Source: Elusimicrobia bacterium UBA6262 (GTDB lineage Bacteria > CAYTYR01 > UBA6262). Taken from it: a DNA stretch of 57,000 bases. A program made the translations under genes and the position numbers. Shown piece after piece: positions 8,129 through 16,645 of the stretch. Every line of letters starts with the position of its first letter. Position 1 is the first letter of the stretch. The notes under the pieces are model-generated. The model was not told the origin of the DNA and searched no databases. It saw nothing but the letters and a program-made list of their open reading frames with translations. The stretch is taken from the NCBI GenBank assembly GCA_002441095.1, contig DJVG01000051.1, positions 897 through 57,896 of the forward strand. The letters are read 5' to 3'.

Positions 8129-8286
8129 ATTAGTTTCCTCCCAGTTGATAGACTATAATAAAATTAATTATATTAATAGCTAAGGCGAGCTCGGCAGCTG
8201 ATGTCGTGTATAAACATTCGGCTCTCCAAAAAGATTGGCGGGCGCATCGCTGACTTATTAATAGGCTCTTCTGATCTAAGACGTTT

Positions 8287-8718
8287 CTAATTGAGTTTCC
8301 CATATCTTCGAATCTCTTTTTTATCAATGTCTTCGCCTACCAAATCTTTTCGCATTGCTATTATTAAATTTGTGTATTCCCTATGGATTTCTTCCTGCGT
8401 TCTTTTATTTTTCTTATCAAATACATCCCAAAATATATTGAATTGCCCAACTACTTCCTTTGATGCCCATAATTGAATTTGTCTGTATAGAACTAATAAA
8501 GCTATAGAAGCTTTTTGGCGAGCGTCATTTGTTGCATTGTCAAAAAAGCCAGCCAGCTCTTCATGCACATTTGAATAAATTTCTCTTCTTACTTCCATTA
8601 TTCTCTGATTCCGGTCTAATTTTCTATTAACAAAATAGGTTAAAAAACCACCTATAATCACCGCAGCTAAACCGCTAGATATAATTGCGATTAATATTGA
8701 TTGTCCAAAAGTAAGCAT
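8287..8718 (-). CDS. Membrane-anchored helical protein
   Basis: 143 residues. One N-terminal transmembrane segment (about residues 7-30, ILIAIISSGLAAVIIGGFL) is followed by a positively charged helix (NRKLDRNQRIMEVRREIYSN) and a helical cytoplasmic domain. This layout, single anchor plus helical bundle, is frequent among uncharacterised proteins of defence islands. No catalytic motif is visible. It sits just downstream of hsdR on the same strand, separated by about 100 bp. Confidence 0.55.
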   Translation of the reverse strand: MLTFGQSILIAIISSGLAAVIIGGFLTYFVNRKLDRNQRIMEVRREIYSNVHEELAGFFDNATNDARQKASIALLVLYRQIQLWASKEVVGQFNIFWDVFDKKNKRTQEEIHREYTNLIIAMRKDLVGEDIDKKEIRRYGKLN

Positions 8719-8822
8719 ATAAACCTATCCGGTACTTTATTTATGTCGAGTTGCAGTGAAAGAACATCGATCTTTAAATACACTTTTCATTATCCTCTCT
8801 CTATGCTTTTTTTACTATTTAT

Positions 8823-11117
8823 TTAATATTGTTGTTCATACAAATACTTCTGAAAATCGATAAAGTTAGTACGAATTTTATCAACTCCACCTAAAATATC
8901 TTCCGCATCGGCAATCGTTTGATATTTCAATGTCAAAAGGTCCGGCAATTTATCCTGATCAAGCTCTTCAACTCCGGTTTCTATGTATTTAGAAAGCACA
9001 AATTCCAGAAACTCCTTTTGCTTATTATCCAATCCTTTAAATATCCTCGCCTGCGCATTTGCTACCCGGACATCTCGTGTAATAGGCTTTATGGCAAAGG
9101 AAATATACTCAAGTACATCAAACAAGTCACTATTTTCAGCATTTATCAGCTTCTGTAGGGTAGCCAACTCATCTTTCCCATACCCAGCATTAACAAGCTT
9201 TTCAAGGAGAGTTTTGCGCGTTATTGGGTTAGACCAGATTTTGCGTAATTCTTCCTCGCTCTTAAAGAATGCAGGCAATGTGCCAAATAAGCTATTTATG
9301 AACTCTTCTGCTGAAATCGGTTTCCCATCCGCTGTCATAAATAGGGTTGAAATCATGTGCTGAATCTCGCGCTCTTTACCATCACCCAATTTTATCTTAA
9401 TCTTCTTTTTATGTGGTTCTGGTGGCTCTGGTGGCCCGGGTGGAGTTGGAGGTTTTGGTGGCCGAGGCTGCTTAGGCTCAGGCTCTATAGGTTCACCATC
9501 CCATTCTGGATCCAAAAAATGATGATATGAATCTACAAAGTCATAGATTGTGAAATACTCTTTCCCATCAAATAACCTTGTTCCACGGCCAATAATTTGC
9601 TTAAACTCAATCATAGAGTTGATCGGGCGCATGAGAATTATATTGCGAATGTTTCGAGCGTCAACGCCAGTAGAAAGCTTTTGAGAAGTCGTCAATATTG
9701 TCGGAATAGTCTTCTCATTATCCTGGAATTCACGTAAATACTGCTCACCAAGCGCACCATCATTGGCTGTAACACGAACACAATAGTTTGGTTCGTTACT
9801 TTCTTTAGATTGATTAACTAAATCTCTTACCACCATTGCATGAGTCTGGGTAGCGCAGAAGACAATAGCTTTATCTTTTTGATCAATTTCTGACATAAAT
9901 ACTCTTACTCTCTTGGCCTCGCGCTCTTTTATCTCTATAATTTTGTTGAAATCAGGTTCAGTATATATTCTGCCCTCTTCTACTTCACCTTCAATAATCA
10001 TGTCATCTGAGACGTAAATGTAGTCATCTAATGTGGTTTTAATACGTCTTACTCTAAATGGGGTTAGGAAGCCATCATTAATACCTTCCTTAAGTGAATA
10101 TACATATACAGGGTCACCAAAGTATCTATAAGTATCTACATTGTCAGTTCGCCTAGGAGTTGCAGTTAGACCAAGCTGGACAGCAGGAGAAAAGTATTCT
10201 AAAATTCCGCGCCAATTGCTCTCATCATTTGCACCACCACGGTGACATTCGTCAATTATAATAAAATCGAAGTAATCCTTGGGATATTCGCCGAAATATG
10301 GAGTATTATTCGGTCCACTCATGAATGTTTGAAAGATAGTGAAGAATATACTTCCATTAGTAGGTACTGCTCCCCTGCGTCTAATTTCATTTGGGTTTAT
10401 TCTTACCAGCGCATCTTCAGGGAACGCTGAAAACGCGTTAAACGCCTGGTCTGCCAGAATATTTCTGTCAGCAAGAAATAAGATGCGTGGCCTACGACTG
10501 CCATCACGCAGAAGATTCCAACGGGTTTGGTATAATTTCCAGGCAATCTGAAAAGCAATATGCGTTTTGCCTGTACCCGTGGCTAGAGTAAGTAGTATGC
10601 GTGACTTATCCTCAGCAATGGCAGTCATTGCATTGTTGATGGCTATCTCCTGATAGTAGTGAGCAACCTTAGTGCCTCCTAGATCTTCAAAGGGCACCTG
10701 GCCGAACTTATCCCGCCACTGGTTTTGAGTAGTAAAGGTCCTGTCCCATAGCTCCTCTGGGGTTGGGAAACCAGAAACTAACTCTTCTTTGCCTGATTTC
10801 ATGCAAATTTGATAGATTTCCTTACCATTACTGGCATAAGTAGTCTCAAGATGCAAGATTTCAGCGTAATTCTTAGCTTGTGCTACTCCCTCACCAACCT
10901 CTTGCTCATCACTTTTTGCTTCTATAACGGCAAGTTTTCGCCCATTATATACCAATACATAGTCAGCCACTAATGGCTTCGCACGACCACCGCCTACTTG
11001 TATTTTGCCATGGGTGATTTTGTATTCCCTAAGGACTTTTGTACCTTCAATGACACCCCAGCCACTGGCTTTTAGCTTAGGATCAATATATTCTGCTCTT
11101 GTTTCGGCTTCATTCAT
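8823..11117 (-). CDS. hsdR: Type I restriction enzyme, R (endonuclease/translocase) subunit
   Basis: 764 residues from ATG 11117, whose ATGA overlaps the hsdS stop and has GGAG 7 bases upstream. Domains in order: an N-terminal PD-(D/E)xK nuclease with VADYVLVYNGRKLAVIEAK (Asp52, Glu66-Lys68); SF2 translocase motifs ATGTGKT (motif I, near 180), IIDECHRG (II) and LTATPRR (III), then GRGTRLF (VI); a proline-rich linker at about residues 545-572 (DNA 9405-9490); and a helical C-terminal domain that binds the methylase. It is an EcoEI-type R subunit. It cleaves DNA at a distance when the HsdMS target is unmethylated. All key motifs are intact. Confidence 0.92.
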   Translation of the reverse strand: MNEAETRAEYIDPKLKASGWGVIEGTKVLREYKITHGKIQVGGGRAKPLVADYVLVYNGRKLAVIEAKSDEQEVGEGVAQAKNYAEILHLETTYASNGKEIYQICMKSGKEELVSGFPTPEELWDRTFTTQNQWRDKFGQVPFEDLGGTKVAHYYQEIAINNAMTAIAEDKSRILLTLATGTGKTHIAFQIAWKLYQTRWNLLRDGSRRPRILFLADRNILADQAFNAFSAFPEDALVRINPNEIRRRGAVPTNGSIFFTIFQTFMSGPNNTPYFGEYPKDYFDFIIIDECHRGGANDESNWRGILEYFSPAVQLGLTATPRRTDNVDTYRYFGDPVYVYSLKEGINDGFLTPFRVRRIKTTLDDYIYVSDDMIIEGEVEEGRIYTEPDFNKIIEIKEREAKRVRVFMSEIDQKDKAIVFCATQTHAMVVRDLVNQSKESNEPNYCVRVTANDGALGEQYLREFQDNEKTIPTILTTSQKLSTGVDARNIRNIILMRPINSMIEFKQIIGRGTRLFDGKEYFTIYDFVDSYHHFLDPEWDGEPIEPEPKQPRPPKPPTPPGPPEPPEPHKKKIKIKLGDGKEREIQHMISTLFMTADGKPISAEEFINSLFGTLPAFFKSEEELRKIWSNPITRKTLLEKLVNAGYGKDELATLQKLINAENSDLFDVLEYISFAIKPITRDVRVANAQARIFKGLDNKQKEFLEFVLSKYIETGVEELDQDKLPDLLTLKYQTIADAEDILGGVDKIRTNFIDFQKYLYEQQY

Positions 11118-12313
11118 GAGCACGCTCCTGCAAGTTCACTGTTAAAGGATTTATGCAAAAAGGATTTTTTCAATTCATCCAAATCAGTTAATTTTTGATG
11201 ATAAATCGCTTCGAGTTTTTTGGTTTCAGCAGAAAGAGCATCAAGCTTAGCAATAATGGCGCGTTGTTTTGCAAGTGATTTTGGAAAAACAATTATTATT
11301 TGTTTGAGATTATCATTATAAAGTCGAGATATTGTTGCTCCTTTAGTTGAATTCCAATTGCATGCCCCATAGAAATGGTATAAATAATCGTTCAATACTT
11401 GCTTTTCGTCATTGTCAATCCAAACAATGTTGGAATCTTGGAAATATGCATGTCCACCATCATACTTTACGCGTCTTCCTATTGTCCCTGCCGCAGAGAT
11501 GAGAATATCTCCTTTTTTGGGGAAAGAGAATTTCTTTCGAAAATCCTCATATATTTCTTTAGAAATATATGCGTTAGGTTCTTTTCCAAAAGTTCCAATT
11601 TTATAAAATGGAATATCTCCTGTGTTGGCTGTCTGGTCTTTAAAAATCCTCTTGCACATTGACACTTTCCCAATATCACCCAATTTAATTTCTTCCCAAT
11701 CATCACCCGAATTGGCGAAAATGCTTTGCAGATATGACTCAAAAAGCTCTCTAGCGTTTTGCAGATTCTTTTCGGCGTTCTCTTTCGCTTTGGTTGTTTT
11801 TTCAAAAACCTCATCCAAAACATTAACTATCTGTTTCTGCTCGCGGAACGGGGGAAAGTGAACATCCATTTCCTTTAACTTTGCCTTGTTCAAGGTCATT
11901 CCCTTAAGCTTTACATCATTTTCGGCGGCCTTGCGCCAATCAAAGAAATGCAGGAAGTAAAAAAGAAATTCCTTCGAGAGCTCTCGCTCATTTAAAATTG
12001 TTAGCGCGGCAATCGCTTCGTTTGTAAAAAGATCGCTACCTGCGAACGCCAATCGTCCAAGCGTAAGTTTAAAGCTCACCAAAAGCGTTCCCTTGCTAAC
12101 GATCTTGGAAATTGCCGCACCTTTATCCGAAAGATATTCTTTGCTATCAACAACAATGTTGTCATCAGCATTTAGAAGATCTGCAATAGAAAGCCAAACA
12201 TTATTCGTTTCCCGCTTTTCATCCCAGAAGGTCTTATTTGCTCGCGCCGGAGTTTTCCCCAGTTCAATTTCACAAAGGTTACCAAGCTTTTTTGTCTGCC
12301 ACTCATTCTTCAT
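11114..12313 (-). CDS. hsdS: Type I restriction-modification specificity subunit
   Basis: 399 residues with the usual two-fold layout: target recognition domain 1 (about 1-155, KKLGNLCEIELGKTPARANK), a central helical spacer (160-210, EQKQIVNVLDEVFEKTTKAK), recognition domain 2 (210-360, DDWEEIKLGDIGKVSMCKRI) and a C-terminal spacer helix (KQRAIIAKLDALSAETKKLE). The two domains define the two halves of the target site, which cannot be read from sequence. It overlaps hsdM by 4 bases (ATGA), indicating translational coupling. No second, silent hsdS or inverted recombination repeats are visible nearby. Confidence 0.9.
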   Translation of the reverse strand: MKNEWQTKKLGNLCEIELGKTPARANKTFWDEKRETNNVWLSIADLLNADDNIVVDSKEYLSDKGAAISKIVSKGTLLVSFKLTLGRLAFAGSDLFTNEAIAALTILNERELSKEFLFYFLHFFDWRKAAENDVKLKGMTLNKAKLKEMDVHFPPFREQKQIVNVLDEVFEKTTKAKENAEKNLQNARELFESYLQSIFANSGDDWEEIKLGDIGKVSMCKRIFKDQTANTGDIPFYKIGTFGKEPNAYISKEIYEDFRKKFSFPKKGDILISAAGTIGRRVKYDGGHAYFQDSNIVWIDNDEKQVLNDYLYHFYGACNWNSTKGATISRLYNDNLKQIIIVFPKSLAKQRAIIAKLDALSAETKKLEAIYHQKLTDLDELKKSFLHKSFNSELAGACS

Positions 12314-13764
12314 ACCAATCCTCGAATAGTCTTCAATATCTCAGCATTTTCTTCGTCAAGTTTCTTCATTGAATCCAGAATCTCTTTCGGATCACGCAGA
12401 ATCGGCCCAGGCCCCTTGTGTGGGTTTTTCACTGATAATTCAAATGTTTCTTTATTAACATCGGCGACATTCAATGCCCAAGAATTTTCTGAATCTGCTT
12501 TGGTTTTCTGCAATTCTACAAAATCCTCAAGATCATTTTCATTAAGTGAATTAGTCTTCCCGAGATTGCGATCAAGATTGAGCTGATAAAACCAGACCTT
12601 GCGTGTCTGCGCTCCTTTTTCAAAGAAAAGCACAACGGTCTTAACCCCCGCACCAGTGAATGTACCTCCGGGCAGATCCAATACCGTATGCAAATTACAG
12701 CTTTCCAGTAGAAGCTTGCGCAAACTAACTGACGCATTGTCTGTATTTGAAAGGAACGTATTCTTAATAACCACGCCAGCCCGGCCGCCAGCCTTCAGAA
12801 TTTTGATGAAATGCTGAAGGAATAAAAATGCTGTCTCCCCAGTCTTTATAGGGAAATTCTGTTGTACCTCAGGGCGTTCCTTCCCTCCAAAAGGCGGATT
12901 TGCGAGAACGATATCATAGCGATCTTTTTCCTGAATATCAGCAAGATTTTCTGCTAAGGTATTGGTATGTATAATATTGGGAGCTTCGATCCCGTGTAAA
13001 ATCATATTCATTATACCAATAATATAAGCTAGGGACTTCTTCTCTTTTCCATAGAACGATCTCTTTTGCAGTGTTTCGACATCTTTAGTTGTAAGGCTTT
13101 TACGATGTTTAAGATATTCAAAAGATTCACAAAGGAACCCGGCCGAACCTACAGCGCCATCATATATTTTATCTCCAATTTTAGGAGCCACTACTTTCAC
13201 TATGGTCTTTATAAGCGGCCTGGGCGTATAGTATTCCCCACCATTTCTGCCTGCATTACCCATGTTTTTAATCTTTGCTTCATATAGATGGGACATTTCA
13301 TGCTTTTCGGTATGAGAGCGAAAACGTAGTTGATCAACTAAGTTAATAACTTCACGTAGGTTGTAACCACTCTGGATTTTATTTTTAAGCTCATTAAAGA
13401 TCTCGCCAATCTTATATTCTATGGTATTAGCACTTTCAGCACTTGCCTTGAACTTCTTTAGATAAGGAAACAACTTATGGTCAACAAACTCTTTTAAATC
13501 ATCCCCAGAAAGCGCCTTTTGATGATCAAGCTTGCCGTCTCTGTCCTTTGGAGCCGCCCAAACTTCCCAACGATATTCAGGGCTAATAATACCCACATGG
13601 GCCTTCCCAGACAATTTTGCCGCTGTCTTTTTGTCCTTTTCAAGGTCAGCTAGATATTTCAGGAAGAGAATCCACGAGGTCTGCTCCACATAATCAAGTT
13701 CGCTGCTGCACCCAGCGTCTTTAAATAGGATATTATCAATATTCTTAAGTGTTTGCTCAAACAT
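12310..13764 (-). CDS. hsdM: Type I restriction-modification methyltransferase subunit
   Basis: 484 residues, the normal length for HsdM N6-adenine methylases. An N-terminal helical domain (FEQTLKNIDNILFKDAGCSS) precedes YYTPRPLIKTIV and motif I, DGAVGSAGFL (usually D-P-A-x-G-S/T-G/A-G-F; here Pro is Gly). The catalytic motif IV is ANPPFGG. AAGGGG lies 6 bases before the ATG. It starts the hsdM-hsdS-hsdR operon and lies directly downstream of the XRE regulator gene on the same strand. Confidence 0.92.
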   Translation of the reverse strand: MFEQTLKNIDNILFKDAGCSSELDYVEQTSWILFLKYLADLEKDKKTAAKLSGKAHVGIISPEYRWEVWAAPKDRDGKLDHQKALSGDDLKEFVDHKLFPYLKKFKASAESANTIEYKIGEIFNELKNKIQSGYNLREVINLVDQLRFRSHTEKHEMSHLYEAKIKNMGNAGRNGGEYYTPRPLIKTIVKVVAPKIGDKIYDGAVGSAGFLCESFEYLKHRKSLTTKDVETLQKRSFYGKEKKSLAYIIGIMNMILHGIEAPNIIHTNTLAENLADIQEKDRYDIVLANPPFGGKERPEVQQNFPIKTGETAFLFLQHFIKILKAGGRAGVVIKNTFLSNTDNASVSLRKLLLESCNLHTVLDLPGGTFTGAGVKTVVLFFEKGAQTRKVWFYQLNLDRNLGKTNSLNENDLEDFVELQKTKADSENSWALNVADVNKETFELSVKNPHKGPGPILRDPKEILDSMKKLDEENAEILKTIRGLV

Positions 13765-13795
13765 TACAACCCCTTATTTTTTAATCATTTCCACT

Positions 13796-13999
13796 CTACT
13801 CTTCCAAAAAATAACCAGCGGATTTTTTGAGAACCTTGGCAATTTTAACTAAGGTCTCTATGGATGGCACTGATATGCCTGTTTCATAGCGGGAGATACT
13901 TTTCTGTTTAGCCTTGATCTTTTGAGCGAGCTGAGTTTGGGTTAAATCAAGCTCTACACGAGCCAATTTAATTTTTTTACCTAGTTTTTTGGCATCCAT
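13796..13999 (-). CDS. XRE-family HTH regulator
   Basis: 67 residues from ATG 13999, chosen over the upstream in-frame start because GAGG lies 5 bases before it and MDAKKLGKKIKLARVELDLT is the usual XRE opening. The helix-turn-helix is LTQTQLAQKIKAKQKSISRY, followed by ETGISVPSIETLVKIAKVL. It probably controls hsdMSR and perhaps the divergent recombinase operon. A palindrome TATACC-N6-GGTATA overlaps the -10 box of the rightward promoter and is a candidate operator. Confidence 0.8.
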   Translation of the reverse strand: MDAKKLGKKIKLARVELDLTQTQLAQKIKAKQKSISRYETGISVPSIETLVKIAKVLKKSAGYFLEE

Positions 14000-14034
14000 A
14001 AGTCCTCTTTTTTCAATCAGATTGAAAATAATCC

Positions 14035-14064
14035 TTGACAACAATATACCCTGAAAGGTATAAT
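14035..14064 (+). promoter_or_regulatory. Sigma70-type promoter with overlapping operator
   Basis: TTGACA at 14035-14040, an 18-base spacer and TATAAT at 14059-14064 drive the rightward small gene and recombinase. TATACC (14045-14050) and GGTATA (14057-14062) form a perfect palindrome covering the -10 box. A further TATACC lies at 14097-14102. Repression by the adjacent XRE protein is an inference. Confidence 0.7.
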
Positions 14065-14149
14065 ATAGTCATCTAAGGGATATAGGCTTTTCCTAATATA
14101 CCTTCAAGGCAATAATATATGCCTATTTTGCAATAAATGCAAGGAATTT

Positions 14150-14341
14150 ATGAGCAATTTGGTTCTTGAAGAAAATATAAAGCTAGAAGAACATCAGGTT
14201 AGTTTAGACTGGAAGGATAATCCTTCTGTTCAAAAACTGCTGGATGTTGTTGTTTCTATTATTGCAGAGGAATATATCCAGATAGCAAAGAAGAATCCAG
14301 AGGTATTTACAAATAATCCAGGGGGTGTGAAATGCGAGTAG
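14150..14341 (+). CDS. Small protein co-transcribed with the recombinase
   Basis: 63 residues, starting at ATG 14150 with AAGGA 6 bases upstream. It is acidic with one long amphipathic helix (VQKLLDVVVSIIAEEYIQIA). It overlaps the recombinase start by 10 bases, so the two are translationally coupled. No family recognised. The position suggests an accessory or directionality factor for the recombinase, but it could also be a cargo regulator. Confidence 0.6.
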   Translation: MSNLVLEENIKLEEHQVSLDWKDNPSVQKLLDVVVSIIAEEYIQIAKKNPEVFTNNPGGVKCE

Positions 14342-16107
14342 CCATTTATGCGAGGTATTCATCGGAGAACCAAAGCGAAAAGAGTATTGATGATCAAATA
14401 AGGGTATGTAAGAACTATATCCTGGCCAATGGGATGAGCTTTGAGGAGAAGCATATATACACTGATGCGGCTATTTCCGGCTCTATTGTAAACCGTCCGG
14501 GGCTTCAGGCCTTGGAAAAAGCCGCAGAAAATATGGAGTTTGAGGCGGTAGCTGTAGATGACCTGTCAAGGTTATCAAGAAGTAATCACCAAATGCTGAC
14601 CTTAGTCCTTAATTTTAACTACCACCAGATCAAGCTTATATCTGTATCTGATGGGATCATTGCTGATGATGACAATTCTAAGTTAGGCATTCACATACGG
14701 GGCCTTATGAATGAGCTTTATCTTGATGATCTTAAGAAAAAGACCATGCGGGGGCTGGAAGGTCAGAAAATAAGGGGATTTAGCACTGGCGAAAAGGTGT
14801 ACGGATACTACACTGAGCCAGTAGGTGACTTAAAGCTAGATAAAAGAGGCCAGCCTAAGTATGAAGGAAGAGTCCATAAAATCAACATTGAGCAGGCAGA
14901 TGTAGTTAAAAGGGTATATAAGGAGTTTATTGAAGGAAAAAGCCTATATGCCATAGTAAATGGCCTAAATAGTGATAAAACCCCTACTAAGAGAGGCTAT
15001 CCTGGGGGCTGGAATATATCAAGCCTAAGCCGAATATTGAAGAATGAGAAGTATACCGGCCTTTGGGTATGGAGAAAATGGAAAAATGTCAGGGATCCTA
15101 TGACCGGGAAGGCAAAGAAGGTAGACAGGTCAAAAGAAGAGCAAATATCCAGATTTAATGAGCATTTGGCTATAATTGATAAAGAAACTTGGGAGAAAGC
15201 CCAGGCAAGATGGGGCATTCTCCAGGGAGCTTGGCCGGTGAGAAAGAACTCTCCTAATAAAGGAGTGATCCAAAAAAGCTATGTTCACGCTACCCCTTCG
15301 CACTTATTATCGGGTATCATGAAATGTCAAGCCTGCGGGGGCGCTATTGTGCTTATTAGCGGTAAAGGCAGCGGGTACTATGGTTGCTATAATGCTAAAA
15401 GGAAGACCTGTAATAATACCCTACTAGTACCGCGAATACGCATTGAGCAGGCTATTATAGCAGATTTAAAGGAAAAGATACTGACCGCAGAAAATGTGGC
15501 CTATATATATAAGAATGTGGAAAAAGTCGCTGCTAAAGGGCTTAACGAGGTCCCTGAGCTTATTAAGAAAAAGAAGGCTCAATCTGACAAGTTATTGTTA
15601 GAAATACAGAATTATCTTAATTATATTAAAACGGGTAACTTCTCCAAAGCAGTATCAGAAGCGCTGAGTGAGGCAGAAAAAAGAGGCGGGAGTTTAACGC
15701 AGGAGATATCTTCCTTGGAATTCCAGCAAGGGAATGCTTTTAAGCCGCCGGCTGAGGAATGGATACGCCATAGGTTAGAGCAATTGCACGAGACCTTGAG
15801 CGGGAGTACTGTTTCTTCTTGTTTAGCCCTTAAAGAGCTCCTTGGCCCTGTTCAGCTTGAGCCGATATCCAGTAAAGAAGCAGATCCTAATTGTATTATT
15901 AATGCTGAGGAGGCGGGATTTAAGCCTTATTATATGGTACATACAAAAATTCAAACCCTTGCGTTATTGGATGACAGTCACAAGGGTTCGAATTGGTATC
16001 ACTGGCGGAGGCGGAAGGATTCGAACCTTCGGTCCAGTTACCCGGACTCCGGTTTTCAAGACCGGTGCACTCAACCGCTATGCGACGCCTCCAACTCCAC
16101 TGTGTAA
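14332..16107 (+). CDS. Large serine recombinase
   Basis: 591 residues. Resolvase domain (1-150): YARYSSENQSEKSIDDQI, with the nucleophile Ser in YARYSSE, and VDDLSRLSR. Recombinase domain (160-300): GYPGGWNISSLSRILKNEKY and TGLWVWRKW. Zinc ribbon near 335-370: MKCQACGGA, then YYGCYNAKRKTCNN. A coiled-coil stretch follows (about 400-480). Such enzymes catalyse unidirectional integration and excision between attP and attB. The last 40 or so residues (from about 15990) are only the antisense reading of a tRNA-Ser gene, so the normal C-terminus is probably shorter and the original stop was lost when the element joined the tRNA. The start overlaps the small gene upstream. Confidence 0.88.
   Translation: MRVAIYARYSSENQSEKSIDDQIRVCKNYILANGMSFEEKHIYTDAAISGSIVNRPGLQALEKAAENMEFEAVAVDDLSRLSRSNHQMLTLVLNFNYHQIKLISVSDGIIADDDNSKLGIHIRGLMNELYLDDLKKKTMRGLEGQKIRGFSTGEKVYGYYTEPVGDLKLDKRGQPKYEGRVHKINIEQADVVKRVYKEFIEGKSLYAIVNGLNSDKTPTKRGYPGGWNISSLSRILKNEKYTGLWVWRKWKNVRDPMTGKAKKVDRSKEEQISRFNEHLAIIDKETWEKAQARWGILQGAWPVRKNSPNKGVIQKSYVHATPSHLLSGIMKCQACGGAIVLISGKGSGYYGCYNAKRKTCNNTLLVPRIRIEQAIIADLKEKILTAENVAYIYKNVEKVAAKGLNEVPELIKKKKAQSDKLLLEIQNYLNYIKTGNFSKAVSEALSEAEKRGGSLTQEISSLEFQQGNAFKPPAEEWIRHRLEQLHETLSGSTVSSCLALKELLGPVQLEPISSKEADPNCIINAEEAGFKPYYMVHTKIQTLALLDDSHKGSNWYHWRRRKDSNLRSSYPDSGFQDRCTQPLCDASNSTV
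16003..16092 (-). tRNA. tRNA-Ser (anticodon UGA)
   Basis: On the minus strand GGAGGCG pairs with CGCCTCC, the anticodon stem CCGGT/ACCGG frames loop CTTGAAA (anticodon TGA), a long variable arm (class II) follows, and CCA is encoded. The downstream end of the recombinase frame is antisense to it. It lies two genes away from serS. Confidence 0.95.
16057..16093 (-). repeat. 37-bp direct repeat, copy 1 (5' half of tRNA-Ser)
   Basis: Runs from one base before the tRNA 5' end into its anticodon loop. It is identical to 16191-16227. It is a candidate attachment-site core (att) left by integration into the tRNA. Confidence 0.8.
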
Positions 16108-16190
16108 TATCTAATTTTCGTTCATCTATACTTGAAACCCGGCCGGTTTTTACCCCCTTGAAGTCTACGACTTCATACAGGGAGTACAGG

Positions 16191-16227
16191 CAAGACCGGT
16201 GCACTCAACCGCTATGCGACGCCTCCA
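16191..16227 (-). repeat. 37-bp direct repeat, copy 2 (orphan 5' half of tRNA-Ser)
   Basis: Perfect copy of the first 37 positions ending in the anticodon loop, without a 3' half. The 97 bp between the copies hold no gene. Probably the original 5' half of the tRNA, displaced by an integration whose body is now deleted or rearranged. Confidence 0.75.
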
Positions 16228-16233
16228 TGATTT

Positions 16234-16539
16234 CTATTGTGCTTCTTTGGTTTTGCGGTTCCAGTTGCCGCCAATTTTTTGCCAGTTACTAAGAGCATAC
16301 TTCACGTCTTTTACCCCATTAATGATCCGGATCATGCGGTCAACATTTTTCAAAGCCCCGATCACTTCGGCGTCCACGCTGGCATCCACCTTGGTGCCGG
16401 TAAATACTATTTTGCCGGAAACATGCACCAGGCCGCTGGTACTACTGACTTTAAGATGCTGGGTATCGATACCTTTCTTTACAAATTCAGCGTTGGCTTT
16501 GACATTCAATTCCCAATCTTTGACTTTGGCTATAGGCAT
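16234..16539 (-). CDS. BON-domain protein
   Basis: 101 residues, mostly one BON domain (about 5-75): an N-terminal VKANAEFVKKGIDTQHLKVS strand-helix, SGLVHVSGKIVF, then a helix and RMIRIINGVKDVKY. BON domains bind membranes, lipids or other ligands. There is no signal peptide, so this copy is probably cytoplasmic. AAGGAG lies 9-10 bases before the ATG. It is the last gene of the leftward run from dnaA and sits between serS and the tRNA-Ser region. Confidence 0.75.
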   Translation of the reverse strand: MPIAKVKDWELNVKANAEFVKKGIDTQHLKVSSTSGLVHVSGKIVFTGTKVDASVDAEVIGALKNVDRMIRIINGVKDVKYALSNWQKIGGNWNRKTKEAQ

Positions 16540-16574
16540 GGGGTAGTCTCCTTGTTTAGGTTATCAGGAACTTC

Positions 16575-16629
16575 CTGCTATCCTGATGTTCTGATATCCT
16601 TCATCCTGGTCGCCTGATAATCTGATGTC
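16575..16629 (+). repeat. 8-bp word array in the BON-serS spacer
   Basis: Consecutive 8-base words of the type CTGATNNC (for example CTGATGTT then CTGATATC) run in register with one 7-base exception. Together they fill most of the 106-bp spacer. Confidence 0.75.
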
Positions 16630-16645
16630 CTTGTTGATATTCGTA

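Noticed and set aside
8130..8327. 65-residue reading frame on the minus strand between two membrane protein genes
   Set aside because: It overlaps the end of the gene at 8287, has no ribosome binding site, and its last codons are the ribosome binding site of the gene at 8128. Likely not coding.
12205..12313. Possible invertible specificity segment at hsdS
   Set aside because: No inverted repeats, second hsdS or invertase in the locus. The recombinase at 14332 is of the large integrase type.
15993..16292. Plus-strand frame beginning VSLAEAEGFEPS, across the tRNA-Ser
   Set aside because: Antisense readings of tRNA-Ser genes give such peptides in many genomes. The tRNA explains the sequence.
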